Positions 1 to 5,119 are shown, numbered from the stretch's first letter. The stretch: DNA of 5,119 nucleotides from Lentisphaeria bacterium (GCA_028699735.1 JAQVUB010000011.1:12203-17321); one strand, 5' to 3'. Notes: generated from the sequence alone by a model not told the origin. Made by a program: numbers and translations.

Positions 1-42
1 TTTAAAAAAGAAATGGTGACCCGATTGTATGCTCTGCAATTA

Positions 43-65
43 AAAAATTGAAATCCTGAGATTTC
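43..65 (-). terminator. Possible weak terminator of the glycosidase gene
   Basis: On the minus strand, GAAATC-TCAG-GATTTC forms a 6-bp stem with a 4-nt loop (65-50) followed by AATTTTTT (49-42 region). It lies about 85 nt past the stop codon. The stem is short and AT-rich. A second candidate overlaps the stop codon: imperfect arms at 122-135 and 151-171 (GGGAAA..CCGG..AATT). Neither is convincing alone. Confidence 0.25.
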
Positions 66-148
66 TTTGTAAAAATGTCCAGAGTGTCTGTATCAGGGTC
101 ACCTGAATATTAAAATACACAGGGAAACCGGAATTTCAAGCCGACAAA

Positions 149-2314
149 TTAATTTTCCGGGGGGATTTCCCAGTTGTCCGGCAGACTCCAGCGTACCGAC
201 GCGCCTTTTTTCCGGTTGCAGCAAGCCTTCAGATCACCAGCAAGTTGCGCCAGGAACAGCAACAGGCCGCTTAATGGTTGCGATGCCGCCGGAACCACCC
301 ACACCGGCTTGTTCTCCGCAAAGACCTTCATTTTGGCCTTTAATGCAAGCTGCATCTGTTCGCAAGCGCTCTGCTGACTCTTTTTGGGCGCGCCATCTTT
401 CAGTTCTGCGCGCAAATCCAGCAGCCACGCGAAGACTTCCGCCAGAGCCTGCGCCCGGACAGCATCGGCCAGCAGGCTCATCAGCCCATTCTTCTCCTGG
501 GCATTGAGTTTGTCGCATTCGAGAAGCTTGCTGAATTTTCCCGCTGCTTCCTCTGCCAGAGAAACGGTTTTCTGCAGAGAAGCTGAAGCCCCCTCCAGGG
601 TTTCCAGGCTTGCCAGAGCTTCTTCCGGATAACAGCGCGGCCATACCTTCACTTTGTCATTGACATAAGTGTAGGGATATTGCAGGCAGAGTCCGAAGGC
701 GGCTTCTTTACTGGCCTTGTTTAACAGTTCCGCAGCCTTCAGGTAACATTCCGATCCGCTGCCAAAATGGTAAAAAGCCCAGCGTTTCTGCACGGCATCG
801 GAGTTTCCCGCGGCGGCTACCGATTCCCAGGCATAGGCGCCCAGGAGAGCCTCATGATCCAGATGGGAGGGATCATGCACCGCATAGGAAACGGCCCCGC
901 GAGCCCCTTCATCCTCAGCCAGAGTCAGCATCTTTTCGATATTCGGCCGCCGGAAATCGTAGGTACTCCAGTTGTAATAGCAGGTCATCGGAGCCACCCA
1001 GCCAGCCAGACCCAGTTTCAACCCCAGCTTCGGGTGCACGCTGTCATGCAACTTGTCGTTGCTGTACCACCACCAATGCAAAATAATTCTGTCTTTCAAA
1101 CCGGCTTTCTCAAGACGTTTGACAAATTTGCTGTCCAGAATCGAACTGTGCCGCGTCAGCTGATCATTCCATAAAACAATCTTCTGCACCCCCTTGCTGA
1201 TCAGAAATTCCGAAAGCCAGAGCAAATACTCGACAAACAGCTCCTCTTTCTCCTTGCTCTTACATTTCTTGCAGCAACACCACGGAGACTCCTTTTTCCT
1301 GGCATCCGCCGGATGCGGAAAGTCCTCATAGACCTCATCCAGCTCAAGATGAAAATATTCCAGCCCGCCAGGGAAATATTTATCCAGGATTCCGCCATAC
1401 AGTTCGGACAGAATCTCCTTCGTTTTCGGAGAACTCAGGCAGTAGCCCATGCCGGCTGGCTTGCCCGCGGCATTGCGGGCGGAGATTTCGGGACGCAGCC
1501 TGGGCAGCAGAGTATTGTGCCCGAGGCTGTTGAAAAAGGGAACCACATTGACGCCGCGTTCGTGACCATAGGTAATGACTTCCGCCAGAAAATCCTGCTG
1601 TGCCATAAAGGGAGCATAGGTTTCATCATGCCACATGTCACCAATGGGATCATACCAGCGTAAACGATGCTCGGACTTCAAATCTTCCTGACCGGGTACC
1701 GGCGATGGAACCATCAGAAATTCACTGGGACGCTCCGCCCCCTCAAAACGACAGCTGCCCCAGCACCCATACAAACCAATCCCGAAGGTATTCATTTTGG
1801 CGGAGGAAACCGCGTCGATCGCCTGAAACCAATCCGTGTTGCTCATGCGGTCAGGTCCCCATTTGTTCTCGACAAAGATCCCGCGCACTGGAAGTAAGGG
1901 CCAATCCCTGATCGTCAGATTCGGCACCTTCTTCTCCTGAAGTATCAAGCGGAATAAAGAGGCCAGCGTCTGAGAAGCCCAAACCATGCCCTCCTGATAC
2001 GGAGAACGAATGTTTACCTCACTGTCCTGGATCACCAACTCATAATAATCACAACGACAATCCTCGGGAACCGCAGATAAATCAAAAACGTCCGGACTCT
2101 CCACCTGCGCATTGACAACATATTTCTTCTTGTTCGCGACTACCCGGACACCCGCTGCAGTCAATACCGAACGGACGGCTTTTCGCTGCAACGGCAAAAC
2201 ATTGTTGGTCACCAGACGCACATCAATGCCTAAATCACTGATCCCCCCATTTAATTCACATTGCTTTACACGGGGAAAAAGTTCCGGTATCTCACAACCG
2301 CGGCTGACTGCCAT
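149..2314 (-). CDS. GH20-like glycoside hydrolase (beta-N-acetylhexosaminidase-related)
   Basis: Predicted enzyme of 721 residues that likely removes N-acetylhexosamine or a related sugar from glycans. Residues about 10-130 resemble the GH20 N-terminal (GH20b, zincin-like) domain, ending in a YYELVI strand and a VWASQTL helix. The catalytic barrel begins at RDWPLLPVRG (136-145), matching the usual D-x-P-x-x-x-x-RG opening of GH20. The expected catalytic Asp-Glu pair is D326-E327 in HLELDEV; classical GH20 has H-x-G-G-D-E, so the two glycines are Glu-Leu here. A cysteine cluster, CCCKKC, follows at 346-351, then LWND (381-384) and a tryptophan-rich strand HWWWYS (413-418). Residues about 560-700 are a helical C-terminal region. 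No signal peptide is seen from this start, so the enzyme is probably cytoplasmic and acts on imported oligosaccharides. The frame stays open upstream to a TTG at 2428, but that start has no ribosome binding site. Family assignment is fairly firm; substrate is unknown. Confidence 0.85.
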   Translation of the reverse strand: MAVSRGCEIPELFPRVKQCELNGGISDLGIDVRLVTNNVLPLQRKAVRSVLTAAGVRVVANKKKYVVNAQVESPDVFDLSAVPEDCRCDYYELVIQDSEVNIRSPYQEGMVWASQTLASLFRLILQEKKVPNLTIRDWPLLPVRGIFVENKWGPDRMSNTDWFQAIDAVSSAKMNTFGIGLYGCWGSCRFEGAERPSEFLMVPSPVPGQEDLKSEHRLRWYDPIGDMWHDETYAPFMAQQDFLAEVITYGHERGVNVVPFFNSLGHNTLLPRLRPEISARNAAGKPAGMGYCLSSPKTKEILSELYGGILDKYFPGGLEYFHLELDEVYEDFPHPADARKKESPWCCCKKCKSKEKEELFVEYLLWLSEFLISKGVQKIVLWNDQLTRHSSILDSKFVKRLEKAGLKDRIILHWWWYSNDKLHDSVHPKLGLKLGLAGWVAPMTCYYNWSTYDFRRPNIEKMLTLAEDEGARGAVSYAVHDPSHLDHEALLGAYAWESVAAAGNSDAVQKRWAFYHFGSGSECYLKAAELLNKASKEAAFGLCLQYPYTYVNDKVKVWPRCYPEEALASLETLEGASASLQKTVSLAEEAAGKFSKLLECDKLNAQEKNGLMSLLADAVRAQALAEVFAWLLDLRAELKDGAPKKSQQSACEQMQLALKAKMKVFAENKPVWVVPAASQPLSGLLLFLAQLAGDLKACCNRKKGASVRWSLPDNWEIPPEN

Positions 2315-2319
2315 GGCAA

Positions 2320-2326
2320 CCTCCTT
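2320..2326 (-). promoter_or_regulatory. Ribosome binding site fixing the glycosidase start
   Basis: On the minus strand this reads AAGGAGG, a full Shine-Dalgarno match, with 5 nt between it and the ATG at 2314. It decides the start in favour of MAVSRGCEIPEL. The longer frame back to TTG at 2428 would add 38 residues with a hydrophobic run, but it has no such site. Confidence 0.85.
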
Positions 2327-2392
2327 GGATTTGCATGTCCCCGCGTAAAAAATGCGCAGAAGACTGAATATCAACGGATACAATAATACCTT

Positions 2393-2421
2393 AATATAAC
2401 CCCTTAAACCCCTTAAGCAAG
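2393..2421 (-). promoter_or_regulatory. Candidate sigma-70-type promoter of the glycosidase
   Basis: On the minus strand, TTGCTT (2421-2416) is followed after 17 bp by TATATT (2398-2393). The -10 matches the consensus at five of six positions and the -35 at three of six. The predicted start near 2386 would give a leader of about 70 nt before the ATG. The spacer carries two copies of TTAAGGGG in tandem (within 2401-2417), which could be an operator. This is a pattern match only. Confidence 0.35.
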
Positions 2422-2493
2422 ACCACAATCGCAGAAACTTTGAAAGCAGTGTAATGCATCAGTTAAACTTGGTAACAGAGGAATTCTTTTTAA

Positions 2494-2604
2494 CAACAAA
2501 AAGCACGAACCGACCCGAAAAAATTTCATGGGAAACGGTTTTTACTGGAGAAATTCGTTGTTCATCCCATGAAATTTTTTCGGGTCGGTTCGTGCTTTTC
2601 GTTG
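2494..2604. repeat. Near-perfect 111-bp inverted repeat (35-bp perfect arms)
   Basis: Arms 2499-2533 and 2565-2599 are exact reverse complements over 35 bp, with a 31-nt loop at 2534-2564. After one mismatch (2498/2600) the match resumes for 4 bp (CAAC/GTTG), giving 39 of 40 pairs. The arm contains CACGAACCGACCCGAAAA, close to the motif at 4003-4019. It sits upstream of the candidate glycosidase promoter. A 60-codon plus-strand frame (2454-2636) runs through it, but it encodes nothing recognisable and is probably a by-product. No clear target-site duplication flanks the arms, and no T-run makes it an ordinary terminator. It could be a MITE-like element or an extruding cruciform. Confidence 0.9.
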
Positions 2605-2690
2605 AAAAAAAATACCGCTGCACTCAGCTTCACTGACAGATTACAAAGCGGAACTGAAATATAGTCCGTGTCCCATCTCTCTTTATTTAA

Positions 2691-2740
2691 ACATTCATAA
2701 ACATTCATAAACATTCATAAAGATTCCTAAAAATTCCTAA
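2691..2740. repeat. Five tandem 10-bp repeats, consensus ANATTCMTAA
   Basis: The stretch divides exactly into five 10-bp units: ACATTCATAA three times, then AGATTCCTAA and AAATTCCTAA. The invariant part is ATTC-TAA. The period is close to one helical turn, so the same face of the DNA is repeated five times. It lies between the terminator of the secreted-protein gene and the large hairpin, upstream of the glycosidase. Confidence 0.9.
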
Positions 2741-2759
2741 CTTTCACAATCCCTACGGC

Positions 2760-2790
2760 AAAAAAAGCACCGGCTGTCGGGAGCCGGTGC
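2760..2790 (-). terminator. Rho-independent terminator of the 123-residue protein gene
   Basis: A perfect 9-bp GC-rich stem (GCACCGGCT at 2767-2775, AGCCGGTGC at 2782-2790) has a 6-nt loop. On the minus strand it is followed by seven T (2766-2760). It begins 12 nt past the stop of the minus-strand gene, so it ends that transcript. A shorter T-run on the plus strand (2793-2797) might allow termination both ways. Confidence 0.9.
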
Positions 2791-2802
2791 AGGTTTTTCG
2801 CT

Positions 2803-3174
2803 TTACTCTTTTTTGCTCAGGCTTTCGATTTGCTCAGAGAGCTGTTTCTGTTCGGCGTAGAGCGGAGCCAGTTTCGGCTCGGCGGCACTGTACAACGCCT
2901 CAATCTCTGCTTCCAGACGCTGGATTTTTTCGCCGAGAGCGGGGTCGTTGCCCACCGCCGTGCGTTCGAGCTTGCGGGTCTGATTGCGCTTGTACAGCAG
3001 CTTGCCGCGCAGCTGTGCGACCGGATCCCGGATCGCTTTGCTGTCCGCAGTGATCGCCGTCTGCGCACTGTCCGGGGCGGGTTTGGCCTGTTCTGCGCCC
3101 TGCAGCAGGGCGCCGGCTCCCAGGGCGGTCAAGGTGAGAGTGGCCAGCATTCGGGTGAGGTGTTTCTTCAGCAT
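2803..3174 (-). CDS. Small exported helical protein of unknown function
   Basis: The product is 123 residues and I do not recognise its family. It opens with MLKKHLTRML, then an apolar stretch (about 9-24) rich in Leu, Ala and Gly, as in a Sec signal peptide; cleavage may follow AGA at 20-22 or QGA at 25-27. The mature part starts with an Ala/Pro/Gln-rich linker (about 28-45). Charged amphipathic helices with heptad-like spacing follow, especially 83-123 (EKIQRLEAEIEAL, then EQKQLSEQIESL), which suggests a coiled coil. A periplasmic or envelope location is likely. The ATG at 3174 is chosen over the longer frame (to 3258) because AAAGGAGT (3188-3181) sits about 7 nt upstream and because this start places the signal peptide at the N terminus. 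It is a single-gene unit: its own terminator lies just downstream and ssb diverges upstream. The upstream AT-rich stretch 3290-3330 should hold its promoter; TTGCAT-16-TATGGT is a weak candidate. Confidence 0.75.
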   Translation of the reverse strand: MLKKHLTRMLATLTLTALGAGALLQGAEQAKPAPDSAQTAITADSKAIRDPVAQLRGKLLYKRNQTRKLERTAVGNDPALGEKIQRLEAEIEALYSAAEPKLAPLYAEQKQLSEQIESLSKKE

Positions 3175-3370
3175 GATCGGACTCCTTTCGTCAACAATTC
3201 CGGCTGCGTCCTGAAAAACGAAGACTGCGGGCGCGGCTGTTTTCAGACCCGCAGCCAATTTCTGGAAGGGCTTTCCGCCGCGCCGGAAATAACCATAATA
3301 TAATTTTTCATAAATGCAAATTATTTATTCATTTTTATTTGCGGAATGGCCTTTATGCATTATTTTTATA

Positions 3371-3401
3371 GGGTGTAGGGGACAGGGTGCAGGGGGCAGG
3401 G
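3371..3401 (+). repeat. G-rich 14-nt tandem repeat with G-quadruplex pattern, upstream of ssb
   Basis: Two units, GGGTGTAGGGGACA and GGGTGCAGGGGGCA, differ at two positions and are followed by a further GGG. The result is five runs of three to five G with loops of 4, 3, 4 and 2 nt, which meets the usual G3+N1-7 rule on the coding strand of ssb. It ends 41 nt before the ssb start codon, so it lies in the promoter or leader. Confidence 0.75.
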
Positions 3402-3442
3402 TTATATTACAACAATGCACCGCAACAACAGGAGGAAAGAGC

Positions 3443-3994
3443 ATGGCGAATTTGAACAAAGTGATGTTGATGGGCAATTTGACCCGTGACCCCATTAACA
3501 AGGCTACGCCTTCGGGGCTGGCCATCTGTGAATTCGGCTTGGCCATCAACCGGCGCTACAAGACGGCCCAGGGCGAGGACCGCGAGGAAGTCTGCTATGT
3601 CGATGTCGAGGCCTTTGGCAAAACCGCCGAACTCTGCGGACGCTATCTGCACAAGGGAGCGCCGGCCTATGTCGAGGGACGCCTGAAACTCGATCAGTGG
3701 ATTGACAAGGCGACCGGACAAAACCGCAACCGCCTCCGGGTCAATATCGATACCGTACAGTTCCTCGAACGCCGTCAGGATGCTATGGGAAATCCGCAGA
3801 ATGTAAGTTATGACGGCATGGGGCAGGCGATGACGCCCCCGCCAATGAATATGCCGCCGCCAGCGGCATATAATCCGCCGCCGCCGCGCATGGCCGCAGC
3901 ACCGCCACCGCTGCCATCCGTCCAGGACAGTTCCGATGGCCCACCCCTCAGCGATTACGAAGAGGAAGCCGCCGACCAGAATATACCCTTCTGA
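3443..3994 (+). CDS. ssb: Single-stranded DNA-binding protein
   Basis: SSB of 183 residues coats single-stranded DNA during replication, recombination and repair and recruits partner proteins. Residues 1-110 are the OB fold: MANLNKVMLMGNLTRDP, the CEFGLAINR strand, the CYVDVEAFGKTAE strand-turn, GAPAYVEGRLKLDQW, and a last strand near VNIDTVQFLER. Residues 111-167 form a flexible linker very rich in Pro, Met and Ala, with several PPP or PPPP runs. The tail ends in DYEEEAADQNIPF, the acidic tip that binds partners (DDDIPF in E. coli). The ATG at 3443 has AGGAGG (3430-3435) 7 nt upstream; the longer frame to 3314 crosses the G-rich repeat and is not needed for the fold. Here ssb stands alone, not beside rpsF, rpsR or rplI as in many bacteria. 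The next plus-strand gene is the RAYT, about 210 nt away, and no standard terminator is visible between them. Confidence 0.97.
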   Translation: MANLNKVMLMGNLTRDPINKATPSGLAICEFGLAINRRYKTAQGEDREEVCYVDVEAFGKTAELCGRYLHKGAPAYVEGRLKLDQWIDKATGQNRNRLRVNIDTVQFLERRQDAMGNPQNVSYDGMGQAMTPPPMNMPPPAAYNPPPPRMAAAPPPLPSVQDSSDGPPLSDYEEEAADQNIPF

Positions 3995-4002
3995 TTTTTA
4001 AC

Positions 4003-4019
4003 CACGAAAGACACGAAAA
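4003..4019 (+). repeat. Short CACGAA-GAC-CGAAAA repeat remnant
   Basis: CACGAAAGACACGAAAA lies 8 nt past the ssb stop. It matches the arm of the hairpin at 2504-2521 (CACGAACCGACCCGAAAA) apart from one indel and two substitutions. It is probably a solitary member or fragment of a dispersed repeat family. No inverted partner is nearby. Confidence 0.6.
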
Positions 4020-4050
4020 GGCTTGGGGTGGACTGGCGCCCACAACGGAT

Positions 4051-4188
4051 AGTTATCAGCTGTCAGCCAGTCCATCAAAGTCCCTCGTCCATCGTCCACG
4101 TCCATCAGGTCCATAGGGTTCCTTATGGACGTGGACGATGGACGAGGCACCTTATGGACCTTGATGGACAGGCTGACAACTAACAGCT
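4051..4188. repeat. Large nested palindrome of GTCCA words, upstream of the RAYT gene
   Basis: The core arms 4083-4105 and 4125-4147 are perfect 23-bp reverse complements with a 19-nt loop. Outside them, 4062-4083 pairs with 4156-4177 at 20 of 22 positions, with an unmatched 8-nt insert on the right (4148-4155). The outermost 11 nt (4051-4061, 4178-4188) still match imperfectly, with differences only of the transition type. The interior repeats GTCCAT/GTCCAC several times. The right foot is 15 nt before the RAYT ATG, so in RNA the stem would sit next to the ribosome binding site. It has no T-run. Confidence 0.9.
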
Positions 4189-4203
4189 GATCAGGTTTCA
4201 TTG

Positions 4204-4857
4204 ATGGGACAGAACAGCAATATGAATGAATTTCCTGGCGATGCTACCTTACCCGAATTATCCTTTGGTCCGGAAAATATTTATGAGACCAATCCGGACC
4301 TTTGGAAAAACCGCTGCTATCTTCCGCATTTTGATGCCGGTGAAATTGTCCAGTTTATTTCCATGCGTTTATATGATGCGGTGCCAAGGCATTTGATTGA
4401 TTTCTGGAAAGAGCAATTGCAGTGGCCGGAAGGAGCAGTTGATCCGGAAACAGTTATAAAACTGACCCGTTTGATTGACAAATACGCCGATGCCGGATAT
4501 GGACACTGCTTTTTCAGACAGCCCGAAATTTCACAATTGGTTGAATCATCTTTGCTTTTCAACGACAACCGTGCTTATCGGCTGCTTGGCTGGACCGTTA
4601 TGCCAAACCATATTCACTTCATGATCATCCTCCTGCAAAATAGCAGCCTACCCAAAACTATTCGGGCGCTCAAATCATACATTGCCCATCAGGCTAATAA
4701 AATTCTCAACCGCACTGGCGAATTCTGGCAAAGAGAATACTATGACCGTTATATTCGTTCCTGGAGCCATTTCATCTACGCCAGAAATTACATTCTCAAC
4801 AACCCGCAAAAAATCGGCTATACAAAAAAATATACCCAGGTCATTGCATTAGATTGA
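4204..4857 (+). CDS. REP-associated tyrosine transposase (RAYT, Y1/HUH family)
   Basis: Single-strand DNA nuclease of the IS200-like Y1 transposase superfamily, 217 residues from this start. RAYTs cut and join single-stranded REP palindromes using one catalytic tyrosine and a metal held by an HUH motif. The HUH signature is MPNHIHF (His136 and His138), in LLGWTVMPNHIHFMI. The catalytic tyrosine is Tyr179 or Tyr180 in FWQREYYDRYIR. Between them, IRALKSYIAHQANKIL is the helix common to this group, and ARNYILNNPQKIGY forms the usual C-terminal segment. The length is normal and no frameshift is seen, so the gene is probably active. The start is uncertain: ATG 4204 has a weak AGG (4193-4195) 8 nt upstream, TTG 4201 is adjacent, and ATG 4222 would give 211 residues. 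No IS200 terminal ends flank the gene. A nested palindrome lies directly upstream, and a pair of REP-like units begins 53 nt downstream, the expected surroundings of a domesticated RAYT. Confidence 0.9.
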   Translation: MGQNSNMNEFPGDATLPELSFGPENIYETNPDLWKNRCYLPHFDAGEIVQFISMRLYDAVPRHLIDFWKEQLQWPEGAVDPETVIKLTRLIDKYADAGYGHCFFRQPEISQLVESSLLFNDNRAYRLLGWTVMPNHIHFMIILLQNSSLPKTIRALKSYIAHQANKILNRTGEFWQREYYDRYIRSWSHFIYARNYILNNPQKIGYTKKYTQVIALD

Positions 4858-4873
4858 TAGCGACTGATGTACC

Positions 4874-4886
4874 CCCGGCGGCTTCC
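4874..4886 (+). repeat. Truncated REP-like copy
   Basis: CCCGGCGGCTTCC recurs exactly at 4957-4969, where it forms the 3' half of the REP hairpin. The 5' half is missing here, so this is most likely a broken copy in the same orientation as the 4911-4970 unit, 16 nt past the RAYT stop. Confidence 0.55.
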
Positions 4887-4910
4887 TTTCGTGCGTCTCT
4901 ATGTGGTAAC

Positions 4911-4970
4911 TTTCCTCCTTGTCGTCTCCGTCGGCGGAAATATGGAGCGCCGCCGTCCCGGCGGCTTCCC
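4911..4970 (+). repeat. REP-like unit, left copy of an inverted pair
   Basis: About 60 bp, starting TTTCCTCCTTGT. It contains AATATGGA (4939-4946), then after 2 nt a perfect hairpin: GCCGCCG (4949-4955), loop TCC, CGGCGGC (4959-4965). It aligns with the reverse complement of 5019-5080 at about 48 of 62 columns, allowing two 1-nt gaps. The small GC-rich stem with a short loop, and the place beside a RAYT, are typical of REP elements. Confidence 0.75.
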
Positions 4971-5018
4971 GTATTCCCTTCGAATATGATGGTAAAGCTG
5001 GAAAGCTCTGATAGGATA

Positions 5019-5080
5019 GGGGAGCCGGCGAGACGCGGGCGGTCCATATTCCCTCCGACGATCAACAACAAGGAGGGAAA
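5019..5080 (-). repeat. REP-like unit, right copy in opposite orientation
   Basis: The reverse complement of this stretch is homologous to 4911-4970. On the minus strand it carries AATATGGA (5050-5043), 2 nt, then stem GCCCGCG (5040-5034), loop TCT and CGCCGGC (5030-5024), with one C-C mismatch at the fourth pair. The fifth pair is G-C where the left copy has C-G. A further short inverted repeat within the unit (TTCCCTCC 5049-5056, GGAGGGAA 5072-5079) could fold the outer half. The AAGGAGGG at 5070-5077 belongs to the repeat. Confidence 0.7.
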
Positions 5081-5119
5081 TGGGCTCGTGTGTCGATGGC
5101 GTTTTAATGCCTCACGTCC

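Noticed and set aside
15..103. An 8-bp inverted repeat, GGTGACCC (15-22) and GGGTCACC (96-103).
   Set aside because: The arms are short and 73 bp apart; a chance match cannot be excluded and no gene start is near.
2315..2428. N-terminal extension of the glycosidase from TTG 2428, giving a hydrophobic, signal-like leader.
   Set aside because: It has no ribosome binding site, begins upstream of the candidate -35 box, and has no clear lipobox or cleavage site, while ATG 2314 has a full AAGGAGG at good spacing.
2454..2636. A 60-codon plus-strand frame.
   Set aside because: It runs across both arms of the large inverted repeat, has no convincing ribosome binding site, and its sequence follows from the repeat.
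2691..2740. CRISPR array or plasmid-type iterons.
   Set aside because: The 10-bp units are contiguous, with no spacers, and are too short for iterons; no rep or cas gene is present.
3272..3289. TTTCCG-N6-CGGAAA upstream of the secreted-protein gene, considered as an operator or hairpin.
   Set aside because: Only 6 bp per arm, with no clear promoter next to it and no second copy.
3998..4201. A 67-codon minus-strand frame with MD-rich repeats.
   Set aside because: It is simply the translation of the GTCCA palindrome; composition and repeats explain it.
4841..5071. A 76-codon minus-strand frame rich in Arg and Gly.
   Set aside because: It reads through the REP-like pair and overlaps the end of the RAYT gene; nothing protein-like is seen.
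5080..5119. Possible start of a new plus-strand gene (ATG at 5080 after AAGGAGGG).
   Set aside because: The apparent ribosome binding site is part of the REP-like unit (its counterpart is at 4911-4920), and only 13 codons are visible before the window ends.

Overview
This window reads as chromosomal DNA from a free-living or gut bacterium with a large carbohydrate-degrading repertoire. The mix of a GH20-like glycosidase, small secreted proteins, a RAYT transposase and many intergenic palindromes of the CACGAA and GTCCA types fits the PVC group, with Lentisphaerota/Victivallales my best guess. That placement is inference from style, not from a marker gene. Four protein genes are supported and no rRNA or tRNA gene was seen.

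Layout. (1) 149-2314, minus: a 721-residue GH20-like glycoside hydrolase, with a plausible promoter at 2393-2421 and a strong ribosome binding site that fixes its start. (2) 2315-2802: a gene-free stretch holding a near-perfect 111-bp inverted repeat, five head-to-tail 10-bp repeats, and the terminator of the next gene. (3) 2803-3174, minus: a 123-residue exported helical protein of unknown function. (4) 3175-3442: the divergent intergenic region, AT-rich in the middle, with a G-rich 14-nt tandem repeat that fits a G-quadruplex pattern just upstream of ssb. (5) 3443-3994, plus: ssb, the single-stranded DNA-binding protein, complete with its acidic C-terminal tip. (6) 3995-4203: a remnant of the same CACGAA repeat used in the 2494-2604 hairpin, then a large nested palindrome built of GTCCA words. 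(7) 4204-4857, plus: a REP-associated tyrosine transposase (RAYT) of the Y1/HUH family. (8) 4858-5119: two diverged copies of a roughly 60-bp REP-like unit in opposite orientation, each with a 7-bp stem and 3-nt loop, plus a third truncated copy.

The main point of interest is the right-hand 1.1 kb. A RAYT gene lies between a large palindrome at its 5' end and a BIME-like inverted pair of REP units at its 3' end. The two REP units share an AATATGGA block exactly 2 nt from the foot of the stem, and one stem pair is swapped from C-G to G-C, so structure seems conserved beyond sequence. The glycosidase, the secreted protein and ssb look like independent transcription units with no shared pathway.
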